The position numbers and the translations under genes were made by a program. Below, piece by piece: positions 16,616 through 25,020 of a DNA stretch of 64,000 bases. Below the pieces are notes generated by a model. It saw only the letters and a list, made by a program, of their open reading frames with translations. It did not search any database and was not told the origin of the DNA. Each line of letters opens with the position of its first letter. Within the stretch, counting starts at the first letter, position 1. The stretch lies in NCBI GenBank assembly GCA_963803155.1, contig CAWDMN010000051.1:68776-132775 (forward strand). The letters are read 5' to 3'. This stretch comes from CAWDMN01 sp963803155. GTDB lineage: Bacteria; Acidobacteriota; Terriglobia; Versatilivoradales; Versatilivoraceae.

Positions 16616-17362
16616 ATGGGGCAAACTCTCATTCGTTTTTACGCTGAGTTGAATGACTTTCTGCCAACTCATCGCCGGGGAAAAACCATTCCCCACTGCT
16701 TCCAACAAAACCCGGCGGTAAAGGATCTCATCGAATCTTTGGGAGTCCCGCACACTGAAGTCGACTTGATTCTTGTTAATGGAGAATCAGTCGATTTTGA
16801 CCACCCCGTCCATGACGCTGACCGAATCAGTGTCTATCCGGTTTTTGAGTCAATTGATTTGACTCCCATTCTGCGGGTTCGACCACATCCGCTAAGGGAG
16901 GTCCGCTTTGTCCTCGACATTCATCTCGGGAAATTGGCTTCACTGCTGCGCCTGCTCGGTTTTGACACTCTATATAAGAACGATTACGATGACCCAGAAC
17001 TGGCAAGGATCTCCCGAACCGAAGGAAGAATCTTGCTGACCCGGGATCGCGGTTTGTTAAAGCGCAGCCTGGTCACTCATGGGTATTGCGTTCGCGAGCA
17101 CAATCCACGCGCCCAAATCAAGGAGGTCCTACGACGTTTTGATTTGGCGCGTGGATTCATCCCTTTTTCACGCTGTCTTCGTTGCAATGGCTTGATCCGG
17201 CCAGTCGGGAAAAATGAAATCCTGCAGCTAATCCCCTCCGGGGTTCAGAAGAGATTTGTTTCTTTTTACCGGTGTGATTCCTGCCGCGGGGTCTATTGGG
17301 AGGGATCGCACTATGAGAAGTTAAAGAAAGAGGTGGAGGAATACCGTGCGTTATCCGGATGA
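16616..17362 (+). CDS. Mut7-C RNase with N-terminal ubiquitin-like domain
   Basis: A 248-residue two-domain protein. Residues 1-80 form a MoaD/ThiS-like ubiquitin fold (AELNDFLP, VNGESVDFDHPVHDADRISVYP), and residues 95-240 a Mut7-C domain: a PIN-like RNase fold with acidic residues in FVLDIHLGKLASLLRLLGFD and LLTRDRGLL, ending in a zinc ribbon (CLRC and CDSC). This fusion is a known architecture. The ubiquitin-like part lacks a free C-terminal Gly-Gly because it is fused, so it cannot act as a sulfur carrier and is probably a binding module. RNA target unknown. It converges with the HDOD gene, 24 bases apart. Confidence 0.88.
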   Translation: MGQTLIRFYAELNDFLPTHRRGKTIPHCFQQNPAVKDLIESLGVPHTEVDLILVNGESVDFDHPVHDADRISVYPVFESIDLTPILRVRPHPLREVRFVLDIHLGKLASLLRLLGFDTLYKNDYDDPELARISRTEGRILLTRDRGLLKRSLVTHGYCVREHNPRAQIKEVLRRFDLARGFIPFSRCLRCNGLIRPVGKNEILQLIPSGVQKRFVSFYRCDSCRGVYWEGSHYEKLKKEVEEYRALSG

Positions 17363-17386
17363 TGAGGAAACAGACAATGCCTCTGC

Positions 17387-18235
17387 TTATTTTAATCCGT
17401 GACTTTTTTTCAATCCTGACACCCAGACAGATGTTTGAGCGCAGACTCTTTCAAAGCCTTCGACACTCAAGCTGATTCTTTCCCGGGATTTTGAGGAATC
17501 AGTCCGCAGGTTCATCCCTTCCGCTCCCAGACCGATCCCGATTGATTTCGCCGCTAAATTTGAGAGAATTACAACATCCACGGTGATTGGGGGGTCAAAC
17601 AAGGGAGTACTGTGATGCAACCGGATGGCTTCACTTACTGGTTCAGGGAATGCCCATTTTTTGGCCATGGCCTGGCCAACTTCCGCATGATCGCAACCGA
17701 ACAATTCCTTCTCCGCTTCGACAAACGAACATTTTTTGCTTTCAATCATCGCAAGGATATCCGCCAATTTCCCCTCCATGTACCTTACCATCAGCAGCTT
17801 CCCTAGATCATGCACTAGTGCGGCAATGGTCGCTATGGGGGGAATTCGGCTGTTGTGAGTCTCCTGGATAATGGCTTTCGCGGCCAGCGAGGAAGCGGCG
17901 GCATGAAGCCATAAATCATTTTCCGTGAGATCATATAAAGGAGCGCTCACTTTAAGAGATTTCAAGTAATTCCCCAATGCCAGGTCAAGCAGGATGTTTA
18001 GACCCAAATGAACTACAGCGTCTCGCAGCTTCTCGATTTGGAATCGACCGGCATAGGCGGGAGAATTGGCCACTTTGAGGATATTGGCGGCGACTGCCTG
18101 ATCATATTCAATAACATTAATCACATCCTTCATGTTGACATTTTCATTCCCCAACATATGAACGAGCCGCTGCAATGTGATGGGCAGCGGGGCAAGTTTG
18201 TCAATTCCGTTTATGACCTTTTCAGGCAATGCCAT
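17387..18235 (-). CDS. HDOD-domain signalling protein
   Basis: A 282-residue protein consisting mostly of one HDOD domain (about residues 15-215), the degenerate HD-related module that lacks phosphohydrolase activity in most members. Visible parts are LAPLPITLQRLVHMLG, the ANSPAYAG segment, LVHDLGKLLMV (HD pair partly retained) and EAIRLHHSTP. Such proteins act in bacterial signalling, for example in motility, stress or cyclic-dinucleotide responses, usually by protein contact. There is no response-regulator or GGDEF/EAL domain attached. The C-terminal 60 residues are of unknown fold. The promoter lies in the ~160 bases before the IS element; the insertion has not broken the gene. Confidence 0.85.
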   Translation of the reverse strand: MALPEKVINGIDKLAPLPITLQRLVHMLGNENVNMKDVINVIEYDQAVAANILKVANSPAYAGRFQIEKLRDAVVHLGLNILLDLALGNYLKSLKVSAPLYDLTENDLWLHAAASSLAAKAIIQETHNSRIPPIATIAALVHDLGKLLMVRYMEGKLADILAMIESKKCSFVEAEKELFGCDHAEVGQAMAKKWAFPEPVSEAIRLHHSTPLFDPPITVDVVILSNLAAKSIGIGLGAEGMNLRTDSSKSRERISLSVEGFERVCAQTSVWVSGLKKSHGLK

Positions 18236-18400
18236 AAAGTAGGCTCCTGGACCGATTGTAACGACATACTAATTTTTCCCGCGAGAAGTCGCGGATCATC
18301 TTGCTCTACACCATGGTTTCCTGGAAGACATACCACTCCACGAAGACCATGGTTATGATATCGGCATTTTTGTCGATTAATATATAGGCCAAATCACTAG

Positions 18401-19793
18401 TACTACTACGTTAAGTGAGAACATCTTTTCTTGACCCGCTGCTTGCTGGAGAATCGAAAACCACACAACGGGCAGGAGCCAAACATGCGGATCAAGACTT
18501 GTTGTAAGCAGCGACGCACCTCAGGCAAAGTCATGGGCAGAGTTTTTTTTATTGCGTTGCCGTTCCAACAACAAGAACGCATAGGCCAAACAGACCAGAG
18601 TAACATGGTGATGCCATCCTTGCCATCCGCGTCCTTCGTAATGATCCAGCCCCAATTCTTCTTTCAGCTGTTGGTAATTTTGCTCCACGCGCCAGCGCAA
18701 CTTCGCCAAGCGCACCAGGCGCTTCAGCGAGGTCTGAGCCGGCAGGGTGGAAAACCAGTACTGGGTGGGAGCCGGTTCCTCCGCCGGCCACTCGATCAGC
18801 AGCCCGACCTCTTCCAATTCGGCGTCATTGCGGAGGTGACCATGGGCCGGTTGGACCCGCAGAGCCGTGAAGCGGCTTCTTTTCGGCCCTTTGCTTCCTT
18901 CTCGCCAGTGCACCTTTTTCCAGGCACTCGGCGGCAGCGCAGCCGCCAGCCCCTCCAGCGAGGAGGGTTTTCCTTCATAACGGAGGGCGGGCGGACGGCC
19001 CTGGCCTGCCTTACGGGGCGGCTGAACCCGGCGAGTCGGCTCCCGCCAGATGGCCGTATTGGGATCGACTCCGACCACATACGGAAGTTGGCGGTCCGCC
19101 AAACCTTGTCGGAATTCGGTATTTCTTCCATAGGCCACGTCGGCCAACACGGGCAGCTTCGGGATCCCCCAGGCCAGCAATTGATCCATCAAGGTCAACG
19201 CCAATTCCGGTTTGGTTCGGAACGGCGTGGGATCGGGGACCCCCGCTTTGCGGCAGCGCTCGGGATTGTCGATCCACTCTTGAGGAAGATACAACGCCCA
19301 GTCCAGAGGCACGCTTTGCTCTTCCGTGGTCAAGTGAATCGATACGGCAATCTGGCAGTTGCCCACCTTTCCCAAGGTTCCCGAATACTGCCGGGCCACC
19401 CCCACCGATTCTTGGCCTTGTTTGGGGAACCCCGTATCATCAATGATCCAGCCCGCCAACGGCACCAGCGCCTCCAGCATGCGCTGCGCCAATTGCGCGC
19501 GGACCGGCTCCCAGGCCCAGGGACTCTGCCCAACAAATTGCTGCAAGGCTTGAACGTTTCCTCCCGGAACGCGAGTCGCCAGCGGCTCGATGGATTTCCT
19601 TTCTCCGTCCAGCAGCAATCCCTGCACATAGAGAGCTCCGTGCTCACGGCGCTCCGACCGACCAAGAGCAGCCAGCAGTTCGGCCATGAACACTTCCAAA
19701 CGCGCACCACATTCCTGCAATTGTTTTTCGTTCATGCTTCCGCAGCGTAAAGAAAAATCGCGCGAAAGTCAACTTTTACTTAACGTAGTAGTA
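18401..19793 (-). mobile_element. Intact IS701-family insertion sequence
   Basis: A 1393-bp element bounded by perfect 16-bp terminal inverted repeats, TACTACTACGTTAAGT at 18401-18416 and its complement at 19778-19793. It is flanked by a 4-bp direct repeat CTAG (18397-18400 and 19794-19797), matching the YTAR-type target of IS701 elements. It holds one transposase gene and no passenger. Perfect ends, intact transposase and intact target duplication suggest recent movement. It sits between the HDOD gene start and the 3' end of rnpB. Confidence 0.95.
18521..19735 (-). CDS. IS701-family DDE transposase
   Basis: A full-length 404-residue transposase. The catalytic acidic triad can be followed: the first Asp in WIIDDTGFPKQG (near residue 100), the second in PVLADVAYGRN (near 200), and the Glu in RWRVEQNYQQLKEELGLDHYEGR (near 350), the last being the typical IS701/IS4-like signature. 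GRGWQGWHHH near the end is also family-typical. There is no frameshift or stop. The ATG at 19735 lies about 58 bases inside the right end of the element, so the promoter must be within or just outside that end. It is GC-richer than its neighbours, as expected for an incoming element. Confidence 0.95.
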   Translation of the reverse strand: MNEKQLQECGARLEVFMAELLAALGRSERREHGALYVQGLLLDGERKSIEPLATRVPGGNVQALQQFVGQSPWAWEPVRAQLAQRMLEALVPLAGWIIDDTGFPKQGQESVGVARQYSGTLGKVGNCQIAVSIHLTTEEQSVPLDWALYLPQEWIDNPERCRKAGVPDPTPFRTKPELALTLMDQLLAWGIPKLPVLADVAYGRNTEFRQGLADRQLPYVVGVDPNTAIWREPTRRVQPPRKAGQGRPPALRYEGKPSSLEGLAAALPPSAWKKVHWREGSKGPKRSRFTALRVQPAHGHLRNDAELEEVGLLIEWPAEEPAPTQYWFSTLPAQTSLKRLVRLAKLRWRVEQNYQQLKEELGLDHYEGRGWQGWHHHVTLVCLAYAFLLLERQRNKKNSAHDFA

Positions 19794-19957
19794 CTAGTGT
19801 CCGGTTTTTAAAAACTGGCTAACTGTAACTCTTAGAAAAAGGAAATGTTTACTGAGAATGTAGCAATATCGGATGAATAAATGCCAGTCTGTCCGTGGTT
19901 CACGGAAGAAGTGGCTATAAAAGCCACGAGGAAAAAAGCATGAAGAGTGCTTCAAGC

Positions 19958-20330
19958 AAAAAAAGGCAGGGCTATAAGCCGAATTCTGTTCCGCGGGATT
20001 TCTCCAGCAGACGTAGTCATTCCTCTAGTCCGACGGTTTCCCGCCGGATCCAGCTTCCTACCCGGATGTCAGACGGCGCGGGCCACGCCTCCATCCCTAT
20101 TTGGAATTGCTCCGTGTGGGGTTTGCCAGGCCTGCCCATTGCTGGACAGCCGGTGCGCTTTTACCGCACCTTTTCACCCTTACCCGCTTTGAGGCGGGCG
20201 GTATATTTTCTGTTGCACTTTCCGTACCCTTGCGGATCCCCCGCGTTACGAGGCACACTGCCCTGAGGAGTTCGGACTTTCCTCCCGCAAAGTCTTGAGA
20301 GACCCTGCCGGCGACCACGCACCCTGCCGG
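19958..20330 (-). ncRNA. rnpB: RNase P RNA (bacterial type A)
   Basis: The catalytic RNA of RNase P, which matures tRNA 5' ends. Read on the minus strand it contains the universal landmarks: GGAGGAAAGTCCGAACTCC-type P3/P4 entry near 20290-20270, GGTGAAAAGGTGCGGTAAAAG (J11/12-P12 region), AGAGGAATGAC, and ACAGAATTCGGCTTATAG just before the 3' end (P4 second strand). GGCAGGGT at 20328-20321 pairs with GCCCTGCC at 19972-19965 to close helix P1, and a run of seven T (19964-19958) ends it. Length of about 370 bases is normal. Ends are estimated to within a few bases. Confidence 0.95.
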
Positions 20331-20335
20331 TACTC

Positions 20336-20365
20336 ATTGTAATGACTAAGTGGGCGATTTGTAAA
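20336..20365 (-). promoter_or_regulatory. Probable rnpB promoter
   Basis: On the minus strand TTTACA (20365-20360), an 18-base spacer and TACAAT (20341-20336) lie just before the inferred rnpB 5' end, at the right distance for transcription to begin near 20330. Confidence 0.55.
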
Positions 20366-20945
20366 CAACGGATGGCACAAAGGAGTGTAATTAAAAGCGA
20401 GAGTAAGGATGAGAGGCCTTTAGCGCTGGGGGAGAGGAAACATTTTCGGAATGTAGGAGGCGCGTGCTCGACCACCGTCACACGGACGGCGTCAGCTAGG
20501 TTGCCTGAAAGTGTCCCCCTCCCACAATAGCCATCCGCGGCTTGATCTCCCTCCCATTTATATTTGCACCCAAGCGCAAAATGCGGACAAATTAATACGG
20601 ATGCAAATCCATTGAACTTGAAGAAACAGGCTCGCCGAAGATTTTCCAATCTGCCGCAAAAGCGCCGAACAATAAGGAATCGTCTTCGCCTTTGAATTTC
20701 AGCCGAATACAATTCGGCAGCTTACATGCTGAAATTTGACACGTGCATTGGCCGCAATTTAAAAATCACTCTGGGAATTTGACTCGGCCTAAAAGTGGAT
20801 TATGGTAAACTTCAAGCAGAACGGCCGTATGGACTTCATGCCTGTCGGGCCACGGTTATTACCTCTCAGAGTGATGACGGACCGCGGCCGGGATTATGCT
20901 GAACATGATCAGATTTTTGGCGTCCGAAGCGAAATGGAGTAAATA
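20366..20945. other. Intergenic stretch, no gene seen
   Basis: About 580 bases between rnpB and lipA. Frames overlapping this stretch run into rnpB and look like chance. No RNA gene, repeat or clear terminator was recognised. The lipA promoter should lie toward its right end. Confidence 0.45.
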
Positions 20946-21830
20946 GTGGAGAATAGCTCAACGGCCTCGCCGAGGCATCCCGAATGGCTCAAAGTTAGAT
21001 TCCCAGGAGGGGAGAATTATCATGAATTGAAGAAGCTGGTTGCCAACCATCAATTGCATACCGTGTGCGAAAGCGCGCGTTGTCCGAACATAGGAGAATG
21101 TTGGCAAAAGAGCACCGCCACTTTCATGGTCCTCGGCGATATCTGCACCCGTCGTTGCGCCTTTTGCGCCGTAAAAACCGGAAGGCCTCTAGGATATGAT
21201 TTAGACGAGCCACGCCGCGTGGCCAACGCGGTAAAAATTCTCCGTTTGCGTCACGCCGTGATTACATCCGTCGATCGCGACGATTTGCCAGACCAGGGTG
21301 CTTTGGTGTTCGCCGAGACGATTCGCCTGATACGTCAATTTAGCCCATCCACTTCGGTGGAAATCCTGATTCCCGATTTTCAAGGGTCAGAAGCGCCATT
21401 GAACCAGGTTTTGGACGCTCAACCCGAAATTTTAGCCCACAACCTGGACACTATCCGGAGGCTCTTTCCGAAAATCAAACCTAAATCCTCCTATGCCCGC
21501 TCTCTGCAACTTTTACTCGACTGCAAAAAAAGAAATGAACTCCAGCTGACCAAAACCGGATTCATGTTGGGATTGGGTGAGACACCTGAAGAGATCACGG
21601 AGGCAATGAGCGATGTCCAAAAAGCAAAAGTGGATATTCTCACCTTGGGCCAATATCTTCGCCCTTCCCCAAAACATGCCCCCCTTTTCAGACACTATTC
21701 ACCCGCCGAATTTGCGGCATTGAAGCAGGCGGGAGAAGCCGTTGGCATCCCCCATGTGGAAGCTGGACCGTTGGTTCGTAGTTCTTATCATGCCGCGGAA
21801 CAATTGGACAGCTTGGCCGCACTTTCATGA
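20946..21830 (+). CDS. lipA: Lipoyl synthase LipA
   Basis: A 294-residue radical SAM enzyme that inserts two sulfurs into octanoyl groups on E2 and H proteins to make lipoyl cofactor. Both cluster motifs are intact: auxiliary Cys41-Cys46-Cys52 (CESARCPNIGEC) and SAM-binding Cys67-Cys71-Cys74 (CTRRCAFC). The C-terminal RSSYHAAE supplies the conserved serine that ligates the auxiliary cluster. The start is a GTG at 20946 preceded by GGAG at good spacing. lipB is not adjacent, so the gene is on its own, and lipoate use fits with the TCA-cycle gene gltA in the same window. Confidence 0.95.
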   Translation: MENSSTASPRHPEWLKVRFPGGENYHELKKLVANHQLHTVCESARCPNIGECWQKSTATFMVLGDICTRRCAFCAVKTGRPLGYDLDEPRRVANAVKILRLRHAVITSVDRDDLPDQGALVFAETIRLIRQFSPSTSVEILIPDFQGSEAPLNQVLDAQPEILAHNLDTIRRLFPKIKPKSSYARSLQLLLDCKKRNELQLTKTGFMLGLGETPEEITEAMSDVQKAKVDILTLGQYLRPSPKHAPLFRHYSPAEFAALKQAGEAVGIPHVEAGPLVRSSYHAAEQLDSLAALS

Positions 21831-21996
21831 CGGGAAATAGGACAACCTGTGACCTATCTCTATTTGAGTATGCAGAAACATCTACAATTGCTTGGACACC
21901 TTGGGCCAACTGGCGGGAACATGGGAGAAGCGGCCTTTCAATTGATCAATGCCACTTCGTCAAGAATTTCACGGTTTTAGACCACATCGGGAAGTG

Positions 21997-22743
21997 TTAT
22001 TCCTGATTTTGAGGATGCTCGGGGTCAAGCCGGACAATAAAGCCCTCCTGGCGCCTCTCATGAAGCCTCCGCAGTTCTTGAAGCGCCTGATTGTAATCTG
22101 AAAATTGTCCGGCAAAAACGCGATAAAAAGTACCCCGTTCATCATCGAAAGTCCTGATAATCACTGGCTGCCAAGTCTGCTCCAGAAGTCTCTTGAGGCG
22201 TTCCGCATTGGCTTTTTCCTTGAAGGCGCCAGCTTGAAGAGTCAATGGCTGGAGGGAAGGGGTTTGACTTAGGATGTCTAAGCGGACATGGGAAGTCCCT
22301 GGCCCAACCAGCTCAATTTTTTTCGCGGCCGCGAAGGATAAATCGATGATCCGGCCATTCACAAAGGGACCCCGATCGTTGATCCGAACCTGCACTTCTT
22401 TCCCATTATCCAGATTATGAACCTCTACTAGGGTATCAAAAGGAAGAGTTCGATGGGCAGCGGTAAAATCGTTCATGTCGTATATTTCACCGTTGGTAGT
22501 TCGCCTGCCGTGGTATGGGTGGCCATACCAAGAAGCCACCCCTTCCATTTCTTCCGAAGGCAATTCGATAGGCGGGGAGGAAGGAACACTTGGCTTGGAA
22601 GTGGGGGGTAAGTGAAGTGATGGCGGTTGAGGGCGGGGTGCCCGGCGATGACACCCGCTAAAGCCAATGAGCAGGATTAATACCGCAAACACGAGTATCC
22701 GCTGAATTCCAGTTGAGTAGCGGCAGACAGCCGGAATTGCCAT
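21997..22743 (-). CDS. rlpA: RlpA-like septal lytic transglycosylase (lipoprotein)
   Basis: A 248-residue lipoprotein: hydrophobic signal with a lipobox-like FSGC (Cys near residue 31), a Pro-rich linker, the double-psi beta-barrel domain (EGVASWYGHPYHGRRTTNGE, AAHRTLPFDT, VRINDRGPF, IDLSFAAA) at about residues 75-165, and a C-terminal SPOR domain (LQAGAFKEKANAERLKRLLE). RlpA cleaves stemless glycan strands at septa and SPOR binds them. The ATG at 22743 lies two bases after the upstream stop with a GAGG site before it; a longer frame upstream would overlap that gene. Last gene of a minus-strand run starting with the histidine kinase. Confidence 0.9.
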   Translation of the reverse strand: MAIPAVCRYSTGIQRILVFAVLILLIGFSGCHRRAPRPQPPSLHLPPTSKPSVPSSPPIELPSEEMEGVASWYGHPYHGRRTTNGEIYDMNDFTAAHRTLPFDTLVEVHNLDNGKEVQVRINDRGPFVNGRIIDLSFAAAKKIELVGPGTSHVRLDILSQTPSLQPLTLQAGAFKEKANAERLKRLLEQTWQPVIIRTFDDERGTFYRVFAGQFSDYNQALQELRRLHERRQEGFIVRLDPEHPQNQE

Positions 22744-22745
22744 CC

Positions 22746-23120
22746 TCAAATCCTCTTTTCTCCTAATTCTTCCGGACAGGGAGTCTTGGGACGGCTCAGT
22801 CTTCGCCGGTCCTTCACCAGCTTGTTTTCGACCAGAGTATCCACAACCAATTTCCGGCTGCATCCCAACAATTCAATAATCTCCGGAATTGACTTGAGGT
22901 GATTTGCGAATAAGTTGCAGATTGTCACTTTCCTTTTGGACAAAGGATCCAAGGCATAGAAATCGTATTCTCGTGGATCCGGCATGGGATATTCAGCCTC
23001 GATCGCTTCAAGGTCTTTGCCCCCGGCTCTAGTCCGCGTCTCCGGATCGGGAACTCGATTTGGCTTAGGCTCCGCTTTATGAGGCGGATTATCCTTTTTG
23101 ATCCGATCGAATAGTTTCAT
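22746..23120 (-). CDS. Hypothetical protein with winged-helix-like C-terminal region
   Basis: A 124-residue protein I do not recognise. The N-terminal half is charged and Pro-rich (probably disordered). The second half, TICNLFANHLKSIPEIIELLG then SRKLVVDTLVENKLVKDRRR, has the helix-turn-helix pattern of a small DNA-binding domain, with the second helix starting after CSRK. GGAGG lies 11 bases before the ATG. It ends two bases before rlpA and starts 37 bases after the histidine kinase, so all three are likely cotranscribed; it could be an output or cell-envelope regulator, but that is inference from position alone. Confidence 0.65.
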   Translation of the reverse strand: MKLFDRIKKDNPPHKAEPKPNRVPDPETRTRAGGKDLEAIEAEYPMPDPREYDFYALDPLSKRKVTICNLFANHLKSIPEIIELLGCSRKLVVDTLVENKLVKDRRRLSRPKTPCPEELGEKRI

Positions 23121-23157
23121 TGCACTTTTAACCTCCGATGGCGGAATGAATCCGTGT

Positions 23158-24960
23158 TTACTGGGTCAAGGGGACATTGAATGAAAAAGTGCTCCCCTCG
23201 CCAAATTGGCTTTCGGCCCAAATTTTTCCGTCGTGGGCTTCTACCATCTGTTTGACGATGTATAGCCCCAATCCCGTCCCGGAGATGCGTTGAGTCTTGT
23301 CATTCTTGACCCTGTAAAATTTGGAAAACAACTTCGGCATTTCTGAGTCTGCAATCCCAAAACCTCTATCCTGGATGCTGATCACCATCTTTCCTGCCTG
23401 CTGGTTTGGATTGGCAGTAACGATAATTTCCCGCCGGTCCGGATCGGAATATTTAATGGCATTGCCAATCAAATTCTCGAGGATTTCATGCAATCGCAAT
23501 TTATCGGCCCGCACTCGCGGTAAATGCGCGGGAATTTTCTTCACGAAGAGGCACTCATGCTGATGGATGGCAATGACGTTGTCAAGAATATCCAATAAGT
23601 TCAGGTCGCAGAGATTCAATTCGAACACCCCGGATTCTATCCGTGACACTGCCAGTGTATCTTCGATCAGCCTAGCCATCATCTGCGTTTGAGAAATAAT
23701 CTCCTGCAAAGTCGCTTCCCAACGGGCTGCCATCACATCCGGACGTTCGAGCAGGAGTTCAGCATAGCCGGAAATCACGGTTAAAGGGGATTTCAGATCG
23801 TGCGAGATGATGTGCAGCAGGTCAGATTTCATCGCATTGAGCTTCTTCAATTGTTCGTTGGCCGCCCCGATCTGACGGAACAATCCGGCATTGTGGAGCG
23901 AAATGGTGGCAATATTCGCCAGGGTTTGGCTAATTCCCAATTCCCTTTCGGTAAAATTGTGATCGATGCCAACTTTGTTCACTGCGATGATTCCGATGGC
24001 TTGTTCCTGCACATTTAAAGGGATGTATAAGAAGGGAGTAGGTTCGGTAGTCTTCATCTGATCGGCAATCCGGCGGGGCAACAATTTGCTGTCGGTGTGA
24101 TAGGTAACCGTCGCCTGGCGCGCTTGTTGAGGGGGCGACAACTCCGGATAATCATCCAAGATAATTTCCACCGGGGGTTCACTGCGCACATCGCTATCCG
24201 AAATGCGGTGATAGCGGCGCAGACTCGCCAGCCCAACATCCTTGAATTGGATCAAGGCCAGACGCGATTCCGGCAATGATTCCAGCAGCCGCTGGGCCAA
24301 ATGGTCCATAATGATGGGCAACTCCAAACTAGCACTCAAATCGCGGCTTACATGGAGCAATGTGCCCAGTTCTTTCCGTGTCTGGTTTACCTCTGTAAAA
24401 AGACGGGCATTTTGGATGGCAACCCCGATTTGGCTGGCGATATTTTCGAACACCAGCATATCGAAGGGCTTGCAATAAGCTCCGCTGGCACAAACCAAAT
24501 AGAGAACGGCAAAACATTGGCCTTCTATTTTAACGGGTATATAAAATTCCTTGCCGATTTTGCTAACGAGCGCGTCCTGCAGCAGCTTCTTCGACACTAC
24601 GAGCACTTGGCTCTGCCCAGTCTGGGCTACTTTCCCCATCGCACCTTGAGCTAAGCCATGGCGGTAATTGGCGGGAATAGACCCAACATACTCACCCGTT
24701 TGAGCCTTCAGAACCAATTCATTAAATTGATAATCTATTTGAAAGAGAGCGACATGACGAAGGTCCATCGAAAAGTGAAGGGCCTCTACCGCGACTTTGT
24801 AGATGTCCTTCTCGTCCAGCGAGGACAGCATGACACGGCCAATCTCATTGTAGAGATTAAAGCGCTTCGACAATTCAGCTTCCAGCGCCGAATCATCATC
24901 TTCAACAACCCATATTTCATCTTCTTCGTTGGCGTCGAGTGAATAATAGTCGTTTTCCAT
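23158..24960 (-). CDS. GAF-GAF sensor histidine kinase (soluble)
   Basis: A 600-residue cytoplasmic sensor kinase without membrane segments. Order: acidic N-terminus, first GAF domain (about residues 35-185), second GAF (about 200-365), HisKA with phospho-acceptor His387 in HIISHDLKSPLTVISGYAELL, and HATPase_c with NLIGNAIKYS (N box), DRGFGIADSEMPKLF (G1/F) and GTGLGLYIVKQM (G2). GAF modules bind small ligands, often cyclic nucleotides, heme or flavin; the ligand is not evident. No response regulator is adjacent; the next gene encodes a small HTH-like protein, so the partner may be elsewhere. The ATG at 24960 is preferred to a GTG at 24972. Confidence 0.87.
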   Translation of the reverse strand: MENDYYSLDANEEDEIWVVEDDDSALEAELSKRFNLYNEIGRVMLSSLDEKDIYKVAVEALHFSMDLRHVALFQIDYQFNELVLKAQTGEYVGSIPANYRHGLAQGAMGKVAQTGQSQVLVVSKKLLQDALVSKIGKEFYIPVKIEGQCFAVLYLVCASGAYCKPFDMLVFENIASQIGVAIQNARLFTEVNQTRKELGTLLHVSRDLSASLELPIIMDHLAQRLLESLPESRLALIQFKDVGLASLRRYHRISDSDVRSEPPVEIILDDYPELSPPQQARQATVTYHTDSKLLPRRIADQMKTTEPTPFLYIPLNVQEQAIGIIAVNKVGIDHNFTERELGISQTLANIATISLHNAGLFRQIGAANEQLKKLNAMKSDLLHIISHDLKSPLTVISGYAELLLERPDVMAARWEATLQEIISQTQMMARLIEDTLAVSRIESGVFELNLCDLNLLDILDNVIAIHQHECLFVKKIPAHLPRVRADKLRLHEILENLIGNAIKYSDPDRREIIVTANPNQQAGKMVISIQDRGFGIADSEMPKLFSKFYRVKNDKTQRISGTGLGLYIVKQMVEAHDGKIWAESQFGEGSTFSFNVPLTQ

Positions 24961-25020
24961 GGGGCTGCCCACACACGAGAAAAATCAGTCGCTTCCTCTG
25001 ACTTATCGTCATTAATCTAA

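Noticed and set aside
18431..19750. A 439-codon plus-strand open frame
   Set aside because: It is the antisense of the transposase gene and has no family likeness.
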